This document shows, one piece after another, positions 9,677 to 21,174 of a stretch of DNA of 64,000 bases. This DNA comes from Strigamia acuminata (lineage: Eukaryota; Arthropoda; Chilopoda; Geophilomorpha; Linotaeniidae): the NCBI GenBank assembly GCA_949358305.1, contig OX442321.1, forward strand, positions 6,411,605 to 6,475,604. Reading direction: 5' to 3'. The position numbers and the translations under genes were made by a program. The notes beneath the pieces are model-generated. The model searched no databases. It was not told the DNA's origin and was given only the letters and a program-made list of their open reading frames with translations. How positions within the stretch are numbered: position 1 is the stretch's first letter; every line of letters begins with the position of its first letter.

Positions 9677-11826
9677 ATGTATTTTCTTACAATTATGACC
9701 ATGGCACTTCATTTAGGTAAGTATAATTTGAATCTAAAAAAAAAAGTTTATAAAAAATAGCTCATTTTTGTTGTTGAAGTGTGTTATTCAGAACAAATGG
9801 CAACTAGTTTACACTACAACATGATTGGATGTCCTCGTGTGACTTTAATATCAAATCGGAGTAACTTTCGAGTCACAATTTTAATTGAAATTCATTAATG
9901 TTTGACTTTGTTTACAGATGGTCTTATGGAACTTGTTACCAAGGTAAGTTAAAGTATTATTGACGAAGTAATAAATTTAATTGCCGGAAGTTTCCGGGTA
10001 TGGTTTTCACCAGGTCACGGGTATTTTATTTTTATATACTCATCAATAAATATTATTTTTTTCACAGACCGATTTCCAATATTTAGGGCGCAAATGGCTA
10101 AGAATTGATGATATTCAGCAAAAAAATTCAATTATGCTATTCCACTTAAGTTGTGATTATCAGAGTGTAATGTATGTGTAATTAGTTGTTTGTTAAGTTA
10201 TCGAGTGAAATAAATCTTTTGGAATCATTTCAAAGTGCCACGAAAAGGCCGCATTTGCAAAGGCCCATTCGGATAACAACAATTTATGCACTGGTAAGAT
10301 TGTTGATTAAATTTTGATTAATATCTAAATTATTGTTTATAGACTGCACCAACTTCTACAGTAAAACCAACCAAACCAGGGACAATCACAGGATATTTTG
10401 GCAATATCTTCAACATTTTTAACGAAAAATTTAATCTAAGGTAAAATCTTGTGCTAAGGAACACTCAGTACTGCTGATAAAATAGAAATAACACTTAATA
10501 TTTGTTGAACAATTCTAATTTTAAAATGTTGTATACTTCCAAGCTTTGAAATAATTCAATGTGAAGACAAACAATTTGGAGCCTTAATCAATGGAAGCTG
10601 GACAGGAATGGTGGGCGATCTAACACGAGGAGTAACACAATTTAAAATTCGCCTAATATGTTAAAATAATCTAACTGATTTTTCATTAGAAAGCCGATAT
10701 AGCACCTGGCTTAATTGTGACCACAAAGAGAAGCCAATACATAAAGTTCTCGTCACAACTCTATCCAATCCAAACAGATCTCATATTCAGAAAATTAGAT
10801 CAACGCACTTGGAATTATAAGTTCTATCTGCAACCGTGTAGTGTTAAAATCTGGCTTTGCATATTGGCAATCAGCTTCACAGTTATTTCAGTCCAAGTTT
10901 TAGCACAAATTGTGTCAACAAGAGAAAATTTCATGAGTTGTTTCGCCAAAGAATTGCTGCTTTGTTGGCCAATAGTACTGCTAAGTATAATAGTCTTATT
11001 ACAGCAATTAATGACAATAAATTGAAATATTTTGCATCCATTTCATGTAGGCAATTCAAATAGATTCTCACTAAAGTCCATGAACATCATATTTCTCGTC
11101 TACATCATTTTTTCAATGTTAATATACATAAGTTACAATTCCGTGTTAACTTCTTTACTGGCAACAACAGATATCAAAGTTCCTTTTTCCTCACTTGAAG
11201 AAATGTTTGAAAAATCGGATTATTTGCCCGTGATCTTGAAGGGCCAAAATACCGAAGAAATCTTTCAGGTATTGTCAAGTGTCACTCGTTGTTTTCAAAC
11301 TTTGTTGAACAGTGATTTTTAACAGAAACCACCATATGAAAATAAGACGGTGGTAAAAGTTGATAAGAATTCAGAAGCGGTTAAACTACTTTATCACGGA
11401 AAATTTGCAATGATACAAATATTGTCACTCTTTAAAAGCTCAAATGGTGCAAACTGCAGTTTTACTGTTGCACCTCGCTACGTGAGCAGAGACACCATAT
11501 CACTACTATATTCGAAACAATTTGCTTACGTGGATTATTTCAATTGCAAGTAAACAATTTTCAGTCAATTTGACCTTCACACTAAAAATATAAGAAGGTA
11601 ACTCTTGATTTTTACTTTTTTCAGAATTTTATTGCTGAAACAATATGGAATATTATCAGTTTTGAAAAAACGAACATTTCCCGAAAAGACACGCTGCTCG
11701 GAAAACCCATTCACTCCGTTTTTCTTCGGCCAAATGATTGGACCGCTCATATTAATTCTAACTGGAATTTTCATATCTTTACTTTTTGGATTAATGGAAC
11801 TGATTATTTATAAATATATCTCATAG
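9677..11826 (+). CDS. Divergent ionotropic receptor IR1, intact, eleven exons
   Basis: Exons: 9677-9716, 9780-9860, 9918-9943, 10068-10171, 10236-10293, 10343-10440, 10544-10631, 10690-10984, 11051-11268, 11326-11549, 11625-11826. They total 1434 nt, or 477 aa, with every intron GT-AG and all phases matching. Residues 1-13 form a signal peptide. A cysteine-containing N-terminal region precedes the S1 half of the ligand-binding domain (GALINGSWTGMVGDL, then ADIA). M1 is in exon 8 (WLCILAISFTVISV), the pore loop near LLCWPIVLL, and M3 in exon 9 with SYNSVLTSLLATT, a variant of the glutamate-receptor SYTANLAAFL motif. S2 is in exon 10 and M4 (LILILTGIFISLLFGL) in exon 11. There is no amino-terminal domain, as expected for IRs, which act as chemosensory cation channels in the plasma membrane. 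The ligand is unknown. Confidence 0.85.
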
Positions 11827-12953
11827 ATACATTGTTTCAGTTGAGATTAATGAGCACAACAGTTAAAAGTCAACACAGTAGACATCTCAAAGATAGGTAA
11901 AAATCGGACACAAACACAAAGTTAAATGCATTAGGAAAACGTGTTTAAAATTACAGTTAAACATTCCCACATGAAGCAAACAAAATGCAATTTTGAAAAG
12001 AAATTAGCCAATCAGTAGTTTTGTATTAATCGAAAATAATTCTTTGACAAATTAGTAAAATAAAACGTGCAACGACAATAAATTTCCTGAATAACATTCA
12101 CCAGCCCGAAATAAATTTCCTGAATAACATTCACCAGCCCGAAATAAATTTCCTGAATAACATTCACCAGCCCGAAATAAATTTCCTGAATATTACAAGT
12201 ACCAGAGGCTCGATGCTGGGAATAGTACTGCTAGAGTATGTAGAACAGGTACAATACTTAAATTTCTGTATATCGCTCGATGCAGTACATTTATGTCGAC
12301 ATTTACGTGGCTCAAACTGAAGCATGCCGCCATTGTTGATATGCAAACACATTACTACTTGCAGACTAATTGCACATCAAACAATACAATCCAATGTAGA
12401 TTATAGACATAACCACTAATGCAATTGTATGCTGTGTGTAAATAACTGTACAGTCAGGACAATACAATAATTGGCAAGAATTTCGCAAGTTTAAAAAAGT
12501 GCAAACTGAAACTAATCCATGATTATACAGTATTGGCATATTTCTATTGTTTTGAACTTGGTGAAATGCTTTCTGTTTTTACTATAAAGATATCTCTGCT
12601 GGTATTACCAAAACTTTGTTTAAACATTTGTGTTATTTGTATTTGTAATTTGGAGGCCAGAAGCAAGTTGAAAGCAGGAATAAAACCAATCGATATTGAT
12701 TGACAGTATCATTTTTTTTCTGGTCAAAAGCTGAAAGTTTTAGTATCGGAAGTTATAAAAGTAATGTAGTGAGCGTGTAACTTTATCATCGTAAAATAAT
12801 TTTAAGACTAAGACAGTTTTACTGCATCCAAACTGTGAGTTATAACCCGTAAATAGTTATAGCAAAAGTAAAGAGTACTGCATGAGCATCAACACTCCTG
12901 GTGCTTGCATATCCACAACAAATTACTCTTGCAATTTCAGTTAATTGTTGATA
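11827..12953. other. Intergenic region between IR1 and IR2
   Basis: No gene. It holds the 33-bp tandem repeat listed separately. It also holds a roughly 100-bp repeat at about 12250-12340 (TATATCGCTCGATGCAGTAC ... GCATGCCGCCATT), also found at about 26900-26985, 49865-49945 and 56350-56425. The stretch 11855-12060 is closely similar to 27125-27320, so this spacer has been duplicated within the array. Confidence 0.6.
12078..12191 (+). repeat. 33-bp tandem repeat, about 3.5 copies
   Basis: The unit is ATAAATTTCCTGAATAACAT followed by TCACCAGCCCGAA, repeated three times almost without change and then as a partial copy. One diverged unit is present in the paralogous spacer at about 27347-27395, so the expansion happened after the spacer was duplicated. 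Confidence 0.85.
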
Positions 12954-15779
12954 ATGTATATTCTTGTACTCTTAGCTGTGTCACTTCACGCATGTAAGTA
13001 AAATAATTTGAATATGAAAGAAAATGTTTATAACTAAAAGCTGGAATTTAAATTCAAGTGTCTTGTAAAAGTGAAAAGGCAACAAGTTTGCAATCCAACA
13101 GGATTAGATGTCCTCATGTGACTTTACTTTCAACTCAAGGTAGTTTACAAGTCACATTTTTATCTAATTCAAATTTAATAATGTTTCACTTTGTTAAACA
13201 GAAGGTCTAGTGAGACTTGATGCCAAGGTAAGACATTATCGACAAAATAATAAATTTGACTCCCAGTAGTTAAATGCCTTTGTGCTGTGGGAGGTTTCTC
13301 TGTCAATGGTGATCAATAATTCAATATGATATTTTTACATTACAGACCAATTTAGGCCAAAAATGGATAAGAATTGATGTCACTAATATTCAGCAAAGAA
13401 ACCATCTTTTCAAATTAAGTTGTGACAATCAGTCTGTAGAGTATGTTTACCGTATTTTTGTGATCAAGAGCCACGGCTCTTATTCAAAACTGCCTCTTTC
13501 ATCTGCGGCTATTAATCGAGTGCGGCTCTTAATCGATGGCGGCTCTTATTTCAAATAGTGGCCAATATCAATGTTGCGTTCATTGAACGTCTTTTATGTT
13601 TGCTCTACGTTAATTATACTTACCATATATTTAAGTGATTTTGTGTGTTTCGGTTCCCATTCGATTCGTTTCTCGTTACACTAGTAAAATTAACTTTGCT
13701 GTAGCCGTCCTCGAATCATAGCCGCAACTATTATTCGAGGAGCAGCACTTATATCAAATCGCCTCTCTCGGTTGTGGCTCTTATTCGAGGGCGGCTGCAA
13801 TTCGAGGGCGACTCTTAATTGGTAAAATATGGTAATCATTAGTTTTGACGTAGAACTACTTAAACGTCGTCCTTCGCACTAGGCAGCAAAACAGACGGGC
13901 TGTAACAATCCGACGGGGATTACAGAGTTAGAATAACATATAGAGAACTAGAATGACAAACAAACAACAAATAAACAATACGCCGTCTGTTGATTGTACG
14001 GTACAATGCAATAAAACAACAACAATACCACAATCACAACTCATACAAACTAATTTAAATAAACAAATAAAACAATCCTTCATCTGACATTAGGAACTGT
14101 ACTCCTTTGCAATTTCATTTAAAATTTGTTTATACATGGAATGAAATAAATAAATTAAAATCTTTTCAGTGCCAAGCAAAGCCAACATTTGCAAAAGCGC
14201 GTACGGATAACAGCATTTCATGTATTTGTTGATGCAAATTTTTTTTATTTATCAAATTGATTAATTTTAAATTAATGTTAACAGTATCCACCAATTATGA
14301 CATTAAACAAATCGCTAACAATGGGAGGATATGTTGGCCAAGTGTTCAACGTTTTTAACACAAAATTTAATGTAAGGTAAATATCAATGAATCAAAAGTC
14401 TCAATAATTTGGAACAAAAAATGCATAAAAATGTCAAACTTCATAGTAAAAAATCAATGTCCTTCATTTAATAGCTTTGAAATAATTAAATGTGAAGATG
14501 GTCAATTTGGAACAATAAAGAATGGAACCTGGATAGGAATGATAGGCGATCTAATAAAAGAGGTAGGAATTTCATATTAATATAACATAATTACGAACAT
14601 ACTGTGTAATGTTTGCTACTAGGGAGCTGATATTGCTGCCTTACTTTTGACCAAAGAGAGAGTTGGCCACGTTAAGTTTTCATCACAATTGTATCCATTC
14701 CAAATAGATCTGATGTTCAGAAAATTAAATACACGCACCTGGGATTACACTTTCTATTTGCAAACGTGTAGTGCTGAAATGTGGCTGTGTATATTTGCAA
14801 TCAGTATGACCGTTATTCTAGTCAAGGTTTTAGCAGAAATTCTTTCAACAAGAAAAAATCTAACGAGTTGTTTCCCGAATTTCATCAACGAGTTTCAGCT
14901 TTGGTGGCCAATTGTGTTAGTAGGTATAAATAGTGCAATTAAATTACCAGTAGCATAATGTAAATAAAATGAAATGTTTCACTTTAATTTCATGTAGCCA
15001 ATATAAATAGTTTTTTACTGAAGTCCATGAAACTTTTTCTTTTCATCTACATCGTTTTTTCAATGTTGATATGGATTAGTTACAATTCTGTGTTAACTTC
15101 TTTCCTGGCAACAACGGACGAAAAAATTCCTTTTACTTCACTCGAAGATATGCTTGACAACACAGATTATTTGCCTCTGATTTTGAAGGGTGGCCATTAC
15201 AAAGAAATTTTTAAGGTATAAGTACCATGATGCACCATTGGTAGTTTTCAAAGTCTGTAGAACACTATTTTAATAGATGCCACCCTACGAAAATAAGAAT
15301 GTGATCAGGGTTAAATCAACAACAGACGGGATTAAAGAAGTTTATAGCGGAAAGGTTTCAATGATAGACTCACTCCTAACTCTTCAACATTATGTTGGTG
15401 GCAATTGCAGTTTTGCGATTGCACCGCGTTATGTCAGCAGAAAATCTTTTTCATTAGTATATTCAAACCAGTTTGCTCATGCGGAATATTTCAATTCCAA
15501 GTAAATAATTTTTCGCATACAGACCTAAAAATAAGATTAAAAGTAGGAAACAGTTATATCATGCTTTTCATACACAGAATTTTATTACTAAAGCAATCCG
15601 GAATTTTGTCAGTTGTGCATAAACGTTCCTTTCCTAAGACTGGAAGCTGTTTAGAGAATGCATTCAATCCTATTTCGTTCGGCCAAATAATTGGACCAGC
15701 TCTATTAATTCTGGCTGGGATTTTCATCTCTTTATTTTTGGGACTAATCGAATTACTTGTTTATAAATTTATCGTCTAA
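12954..15779 (+). CDS. Divergent ionotropic receptor IR2, intact, eleven exons
   Basis: Exons: 12954-12993, 13059-13139, 13202-13227, 13346-13440, 14170-14227, 14285-14376, 14475-14562, 14623-14923, 14998-15215, 15277-15500, 15578-15779. They total 1425 nt, or 474 aa, with no stop and consistent phases. The signal peptide is MYILVLLAVSLHA. S1 contains NGTWIGMIGDL and GADIA. M1 is WLCIFAISMTVILVKVLAEI at about residues 213-235, and M3 ends SYNSVLTSFLATT near residue 290. S2 has the conserved CSFAIAPRYVS, and M4 is LLILAGIFISLFLGLIELL near 443-468. Intron 4 is enlarged to 729 bp by a MITE. The 3' half is almost the same as in IR0 and IR4, which suggests recent duplication or gene conversion. 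Predicted role: plasma-membrane chemoreceptor subunit with unknown ligand. Confidence 0.87.
13448..13834. mobile_element. MITE in intron 4 of IR2
   Basis: The ends are inverted: TACCGTATTTTTG...AAGAGCC on the left and the reverse of TACCATATTTTACC on the right. Internal copies of GGCTCTTATTCGAGG[G]CGGC occur in both orientations. The same intron in IR4 lacks it (GTAGGTGTAATTATTAGTTT at 21698), which shows the empty site. It carries no coding capacity. Confidence 0.75.
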
Positions 15780-15957
15780 GTCTTCTTAAATGTATTGTCT
15801 TACTTCTGATTAATGTATCTTTCATGAGTAAACTCTCAATTATCTAAGAAGTTGTTAATGAAGAACGTAATTGTAATTGTAGTTGTATGTCAACACAGTT
15901 CAAACAATCTACAATTTCTATTTTTTTTTTTATTTAAAAAAAATCGAGAAACACTTA
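15780..15957. other. IR2 3' flank
   Basis: AT-rich sequence that matches the flank of IR4 at 26065-26225 (GAAGAACGTAATTGTAATTG, GTCAACACAGTTCAAACAAT). It is shared paralogous 3' UTR or spacer and shows that the duplicated unit extends past the stop codon. Confidence 0.6.
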
Positions 15958-16517
15958 TAGTTAACCGACTGGGGTGGGTCAAAACAGAGAGTTTCTCCCG
16001 TGACCCACTTACTGGTAGAAGGGGAGTCACAAGCGTGTCTCCCTTCCCTCAGTGCATTGACATTTAGTCAATGGACAGGCATCTGCCCTGAGGGAGTGGG
16101 AATGATTCGTCTCCCCCACCATTGGGTGGCTTTGGTCACCTGTCACCCCTGCTTTGTGCACAGGAATGTGCCTCGGCGCAGAGGGGGCAGAACCAACACG
16201 AACATCAAACAACACATGTAAAGACCAAACGTCCTGTCAAGATCAAGCCTAAGTACAAAACTAAGAGTGACCAGGGACAAGAGATTTCTTACAGTAAGTT
16301 TGATTTGTGTTAAACTCCGTAGCGTTAACTACGAGATAAATTAACCACACTGCTTTAGCACACCAGCTAAAAGCAGTAAAAACACCGCAGTTTAGCGAGT
16401 TGCGTACACAAATGGTCGCGCAAGCCTAAACTGTAGTAAAACCACGACGAGCGTTCCCGCCGCTGTGTATATCGCCGGGAACCAGAAGAGTACGTCGCTG
16501 TGTGATCGCCGAACAAC
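15958..16517. other. GC-rich insertion of unknown type
   Basis: The IR flank homology stops at about 15957 and a much more GC-rich block follows. It has CT-rich and G-rich stretches (CTGGGGTGGGTC, GTCTCCCCCACCATTGGG) and later GCGTTCCCGCCGCTG. It resembles in texture the LTR of element B, but no shared stretch long enough to prove this is visible. Its frames are short. A solo or partial LTR is the most likely explanation. Confidence 0.35.
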
Positions 16518-16733
16518 CAAACAAACTACAGTCAGTTCAGAAAGTTTGGAATAATCCAAATTTTCATGAGCACATCATTTTTAGAAGGCATTTTGGCATT
16601 GCTGGAAAGCTCTCACTAAAATAAATGAAAATGTTCTCAAAAGAGACATAATTTAGCTCTAGATTGAGCAAAACAATACCCCTGTAGGATGCATAGTTTT
16701 CTAGTAATCTGCATTTAATACCACACTATATAG
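16518..16733. mobile_element. Tc1-like terminal fragment next to the 30-bp satellite
   Basis: The stretch begins CAGTCAGTTCAGAAAGTTTGGAATAATCC (quoted in pieces: CAGTCAGTTCAG, AAAGTTTGGAATAATCC), the style of a Tc1/mariner terminus. The core AAAGTTTGGAATAAT is the core of the satellite that follows. No transposase sequence is seen. Confidence 0.45.
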
Positions 16734-17609
16734 TGTTCAAAAAGTTTGGAATAATGAAAATCATATCCAAAAAGTTTGGAATAATGAAAATCATGTTCAA
16801 AAAGTTTGGAATAATGAAAATCATGTTCAAAAAGTTTGGAATAATGAAAATCATGTTCAAAAAGTTTGGAATAATGAAAATCATGTTCAAAAAGTTTGGA
16901 ATGATGAAAATCATGTTCAAAAAGTTTGGAATAATGAAAATCATGTTCAAAAAGTTTGGAATAATGAAAATCATGTTCAAAAAGTTTGGAATAATGAAAA
17001 TCATGTTCAAAAAGTTTGGAATAATGAAAATCATGTTCAAAAAGTTTGGAATAATGAAAATCATGTTCAAAAAGTTTGGAATAATGAAAACCATGTTCAA
17101 AAAATTTGGAATAATGAAAATCATGTTCAAAAAGTTTGGAATAATGAAAATCATGTTCAAAAAGTTTGGAATAATGAAAATCATGTTCAAAAAGTTTGGA
17201 ATAATGAAAATCATGTTCAAAAAGTTTGGAATAATGAAAATCATGTTCAAAAAGTTTGGAATAATGAAAATCATGTTCAAAAAGTTTGGAATAATGAAAA
17301 TCATGTTCAAAAAGTTTGGAATAATGAAAATCATGTTCAAAAAGTTTGGAATAATGAAAATCATGTTCAAAAAGTTTGGAATAATGAAAATCATGTTCAA
17401 AAAGTTTGGAATAATGAAAATCATGTTCAAAAAGTTTGGAATAATGAAAATCATGTTCAAAAAGTTTGGAATAATGAAAATCATGTTCAAAAAGTTTGGA
17501 ATAATGAAAATCATGTTCAAAAAGTTTGGAATAATGAAAATCATGTTCAAAAAGTTTGGAATAATGAAAATCATGTTCAAAAAGTTTGGAATAATGAAAA
17601 TCATGTCGC
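16734..17609. repeat. 30-bp satellite array, about 29 copies
   Basis: The unit is AAAGTTTGGAATAATGAAAA plus TCATGTTCAA, in perfect 30-bp register over roughly 870 bp. Only a few substitutions are visible (for example near 16902, 17092 and 17104, and a diverged first unit). Because 30 is a multiple of three and the unit lacks stops in some frames, both strands show open frames of about 300 codons. I regard these as by-products. The high identity implies recent expansion or homogenisation. Confidence 0.95.
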
Positions 17610-17639
17610 TAAAAAAAAGAAAAAAGAAGAAAGGTCGCT

Positions 17640-17716
17640 ATTAAAAATTTTAAGAAAGGGGCCCCGAAAAAACCTCAAGGCCCGGGCCCCCGAAAAGCTA
17701 GGTCCGCCAGTGCTTC
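17640..17716. mobile_element. hAT-type transposon terminus
   Basis: On the minus strand this reads CACTGGCGGACCTAGCTTTT followed by a G/C-rich stretch with GGGCCCGGGCC. That is the common form of hAT MITE ends, which usually begin CAGTGGCGGACC. I see no partner end or 8-bp duplication, so this is a fragment. Confidence 0.4.
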
Positions 17717-17859
17717 TAATAAATCAATAAACATTTTTTAAATTCTAGATTGAATTTTAATATTTAGAGAACAATGGTTTAGTTGCTTCTGGTGTAGTTT
17801 TTTCTTTCTTTCTTTTGTTGGTTAGTTTTTGACAATCTAAACTTTTGTGACAGCTTGGC

Positions 17860-18340
17860 CACCCTCCACACACCACCTAGTAACCCCAAGGTCGTCCCCC
17901 CCTTGCAGGATGTACTGACCCAGCTGGGGAGGAGGGAGCTGAGTAGTGTAGTGAGAGAGAGACGCAAGGTAATTAGACATTGCTGGGAGAGCAGAGAAGA
18001 AGGACGTGTGGTAAACGAGAGAGAAGTGTGTGCTGCTAAGGTCCCAACGCCAGCAGAAGCAAACTTGCCTGCTGCTGACTCTCATCCTCTCACCATTCAC
18101 CACTGTGACTTGGCATTGAGCCTGTTGCAGCCTCCATAAGCGGCTACATGGATCGTACGAGGCGAGTACAATAGAATGTTCGTCCCGAGTGGCCAACCAC
18201 GTCACCTATGGGGCTCAGGTCCTGTGTGTGACAGGTCGGTTGCTGGTGTAGCATGCCTAATAGCACTGCCACACATGGGTAGATGGAAGACTCCAACCCC
18301 TAATCAACGATTAAAGGCCATAACCCAACAATCTGTAGTC
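17860..18340 (+). repeat. Dispersed repeat family, copy 1
   Basis: This block shares an ordered set of segments with 20650-20945: CTGACCCAG, a GGGAGCTGAG stretch, AGAGAGA, TGCTGACTCT, CATT[C/T]ACCACTG, GCAGCCTCCAT, AGCGGCT and CATGG. The two copies are strongly diverged and flank the IR3 fragment. The 94-residue plus frame at 17855 is not conserved in copy 2, so I do not call a gene. The class (non-LTR tail, Helitron or other) is unknown. Confidence 0.5.
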
Positions 18341-19332
18341 CCTTCCTGTCTCATTATTACGTGAGTATGCATCCCTCCCATTGGAGTCCATTCCCAGACT
18401 GCAGTGGGTAAGACCATATCCAGTCACACTTTCATTCTCAAGATATTTGCATTTTTAATCAATTTTTGTCCCAACCTGCCAACTTTAATTTTCACTAGTC
18501 ATTCCTAAATTTCAGATTTTGTGGTAGTTTTGAGGATTTCTTAAGCAAAACCTGTACAGGTCAAGTACAGAGTACTTTTATCAGCCACGAAAAAAAATAT
18601 CGGCAAATTCCAATAAACAGGCCAATTGACGCTTATGTTGGATCAGTCCCATATAAACTCTCAATACGCCTCTAAAACTATTAGAAGTGTCCGTACTCCA
18701 GCTTTCCTTTGTCTTTACGTGCGGTTTGTGACGTCAAGACACACGGTTGGCTGGAGACTTTCCAATCCAAATCAACACAGTACTACGCTTCATTTCAGTC
18801 TCTTTACCTAGATAACATCATTGTGAACCTCAGCAGCTGACACTGACGATCATATTTTTTGATATTTCCTGTACGAATCCCACTCCTGATCCAACAACTG
18901 CCGTTTCATATTGTAAACTATTGCTAGCTGACTTCAAATAACCAAAATGTCAGACCAGTTGGGCCGCGAGACGCACACGACTTAGTTAAATTAAAAGTGA
19001 TTTTATTAACAAAACAAACTGATTATATATCTCAATGGTCAGCCCTGATTGGCTGTTACAACAAAAACGTTTTTCGGACATATTTGTGTATGTCCGCCCG
19101 CCCCCTGGCGATCGTTATCGCCTCGTCAAACCAGAAAAACTCCACAATATCAACAGCCCAAACAACTGAAGAAATAAGCCAAACCCACAAAGTATAGGTA
19201 AAGCTCTCTCTGCGCATGCCATTATTCCTGATAATGCATCCTTTTGAGCTTGTACACTTGTTACTTTATATAGCCAAGTTAAAACCATTTGAATTAGAAA
19301 AATGTTTTTTTAAAAATAATTTATTTTTCTAG
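18341..19332. other. Unassigned spacer between repeat copy 1 and the IR3 fragment
   Basis: No gene or recognisable family. Composition shifts several times, which suggests more than one old insertion. IR3 exon 1 should lie at its right end but is absent. Confidence 0.4.
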
Positions 19333-19504
19333 TTTCTTTTATTGGTTATAAAACTAGAAATTTTCACTCCAACACCATCGGATGTCCTAGTGTGACTTTA
19401 ATTTCAACTAAGAGTATGTACGATAACTTAAACAATTAATTTTAATTGTAAATTTTAATTGTGAAACTGCAATTACAGAGAATCTTGCAAAGCCTGTTTC
19501 AAAG
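19333..19504 (+). pseudogene. Ionotropic receptor fragment IR3 (exons 2 and 3 only)
   Basis: Exon 2 (19333-19413, exactly 81 nt) encodes the conserved GCPSVTLIS block, and exon 3 (19479-19504, exactly 26 nt) follows with intact GT-AG borders. No signal-peptide exon lies upstream, and downstream a MITE and unrelated sequence replace exons 4-11. This is a relic of a former array member. Confidence 0.8.
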
Positions 19505-19546
19505 GTAAGGTTATAAATAAATTAGCAATAGCATTTTTACTCTTTA

Positions 19547-19954
19547 GTGGCCGTAACGCTAATTTTTGGACTTTTAGACCCCCCCCCCCGCTGTAACAAG
19601 GTCGTAACAAATCCATAAACCCCCCCTAGAATATTACGTAACGAAACTAACCACCCCCTCCCAATTTTGATATATGGTACACTAAATATAAATACAATTT
19701 TTATTTAATAATGACTATTTTTATAATTTATACAAAAAAAAAGAATAATAACTCAAAAAGCAATTATTTATAAAGTAAAATTTTCAGTTTTTAAAAATAC
19801 AAAAATTTCAAAATTTCAGAATTTCAAAATTTCAAAAAAAAAATAAGTTACGTAACATTATTGCAAACCCCCCCTCCCCCATCGTAACAACCTGTAACAA
19901 AATTCGAAACCCCCTCCCCTTCCTTAAGGCGTTACGTAATTTATGGACGGCCCC
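19547..19954. mobile_element. PIF/Harbinger-like MITE next to IR3
   Basis: TTA sits on both sides (19544-19546 and 19955-19957). The left end reads GTGGCCGTAACGC and the right end, reversed, GGGGCCGTCCATAAATTACG. Internal GTTACGTAAC palindromes and C-rich runs are present. The 3-bp TTA duplication and the motif fit PIF/Harbinger MITEs. Confidence 0.6.
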
Positions 19955-19957
19955 TTA

Positions 19958-20649
19958 GTTGTACTTGTCAATACCAATAATAAAGTTTATTGATCTAGTA
20001 AATTATAGTTTGCAGTCCATACAAACTGCAATTTACTAGATCAATAAACATTATTATTATTTTTATTGTTGATTGAATTTCAATTTTGTGAAAGATGGTT
20101 GTTATAAAAACAAGCCTGGGAACAAATTATCCTCAAGTCGGACCTATTACTTGTGTTAATAACAGACTGAGACACCATATTAGTCTAATCATGTGGTCCA
20201 AGACTTGGTGACTCCCATCTGTCTAAGTGCTGGCCTTGCCGTAAATACAGTGTTGTCAAAATACAGAAAACAATTCTGGCGCACTGACATGTCTGCTCAT
20301 GGAGGCTGCAATTGTTCCAACATAGTCATTGAGTGTAACAGAAAGGTGGAACCTAGGACGATTAACTACAGGACATACCATCTAACACAATTCAATTGTT
20401 ACACGGTAATGCGATTCTGTCTTGTGATTGTGGCGCCATCCGGTCAAAACGGCTCAAAATGGCTTTATTTTGTGGGCAAATGGCAGACAACTGACATCCC
20501 GTATGTACATTTTTAGAAAACATTGTAAAATAGTCATTTTATATTTTATGTTAAAGTTAAAAATAATGTCTGAAAATTATTAACTCCGTATTATACTTTT
20601 AGATATTATTTTTCATGCATCATACGTTAAATAAAATTAAACTACGTCA
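19958..20649. other. Unassigned region with a short plus-strand frame
   Basis: Contains an inverted repeat around 19975-20050 (AATAATAAAGTTTATTGATC against GATCAATAAACATTATTATT). It also contains a frame at 20193-20516 of 107 codons that starts at a GTG and carries several cysteines (HGGCNCSNIVIECNRK). I do not recognise it, no ATG supports it, and it may be a decayed exon. IR exons 4-11 are not found here. Confidence 0.35.
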
Positions 20650-20945
20650 GTTGTTTGTGGGTGGACTGACCCAGAGTAGGAAAAGAAGGAGCTGAGGGAT
20701 GTGGTGGGGAGAGAGAGCGTGACCACCGTAGACAGAAGACGTATTAAGAAGGTCCTCAGGACAGGAAGGGCAACCATGCCCGGTGCTGACTCTGCTCTCC
20801 TATCCATTTACCACTGGGACGCTCAGTAGTATGCTATAGGTCTGCTACAGCCTCCATGAGCGGCTGCATGGGTCTTACTCGGGTAAATACGACACAAATG
20901 TTATGTTTAACCGACCTCGTCATACATGGGGTGGACACCCTGTGA
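20650..20945 (+). repeat. Dispersed repeat family, copy 2
   Basis: Diverged and shorter relative of 17860-18340, recognised by the shared order of TGACCCAG, GGAGCTGAG, AGAGAGAG, GGTGCTGACTCT, ACCACTGGGA, ACAGCCTCCATGAGCGGCT and CATGGGTCTTAC. It lies just upstream of the IR4 promoter region. Confidence 0.5.
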
Positions 20946-21174
20946 ATCTATTCATTGTCAAAGATCAATTTTCTTTTCTCTGCTAACTGCTTTCGCAAGA
21001 GCTCAGACGTTGTTCAAACTCAGTTAAATCGCCAGTTTCTTTCCACGCAGTACCACCTAAGTGATTTTTCGGAGCGAAGATGCTTTAATTTCTTACTCAT
21101 ATTTTGAATTTTGCACAAACTATTAAATCAATACCTCGCAACTACAGAAAATAAACTGTGTTAATGACTCTATA
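20946..21174 (+). promoter_or_regulatory. IR4 upstream region, shared with IR6
   Basis: The stretch TCATTGTCAAAGATCAATTT ... AGCAAGAGCTCAGACGTTGT (partly altered here) recurs at about 57338-57400 before IR6, and a weaker form precedes IR5 at about 52400-52460. Conservation upstream of the start codon in three copies suggests promoter or 5' UTR, though simple common descent is enough to explain it. Confidence 0.4.

Noticed and set aside
16734-17609. CRISPR-like regular repeats
   Set aside because: Units are directly contiguous with no variable spacers, in a eukaryotic context; this is a satellite.
16726-17644. Two long open frames (about 290-300 codons) on opposite strands with a perfect 10-residue repeat
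   Set aside because: Both are produced by the 30-bp satellite, whose unit length is a multiple of three. There is no other coding signal.
20193-20516. A 107-codon cysteine-containing gene
   Set aside because: Starts only at GTG, no splice-supported continuation, no recognised family; kept as an unassigned frame.
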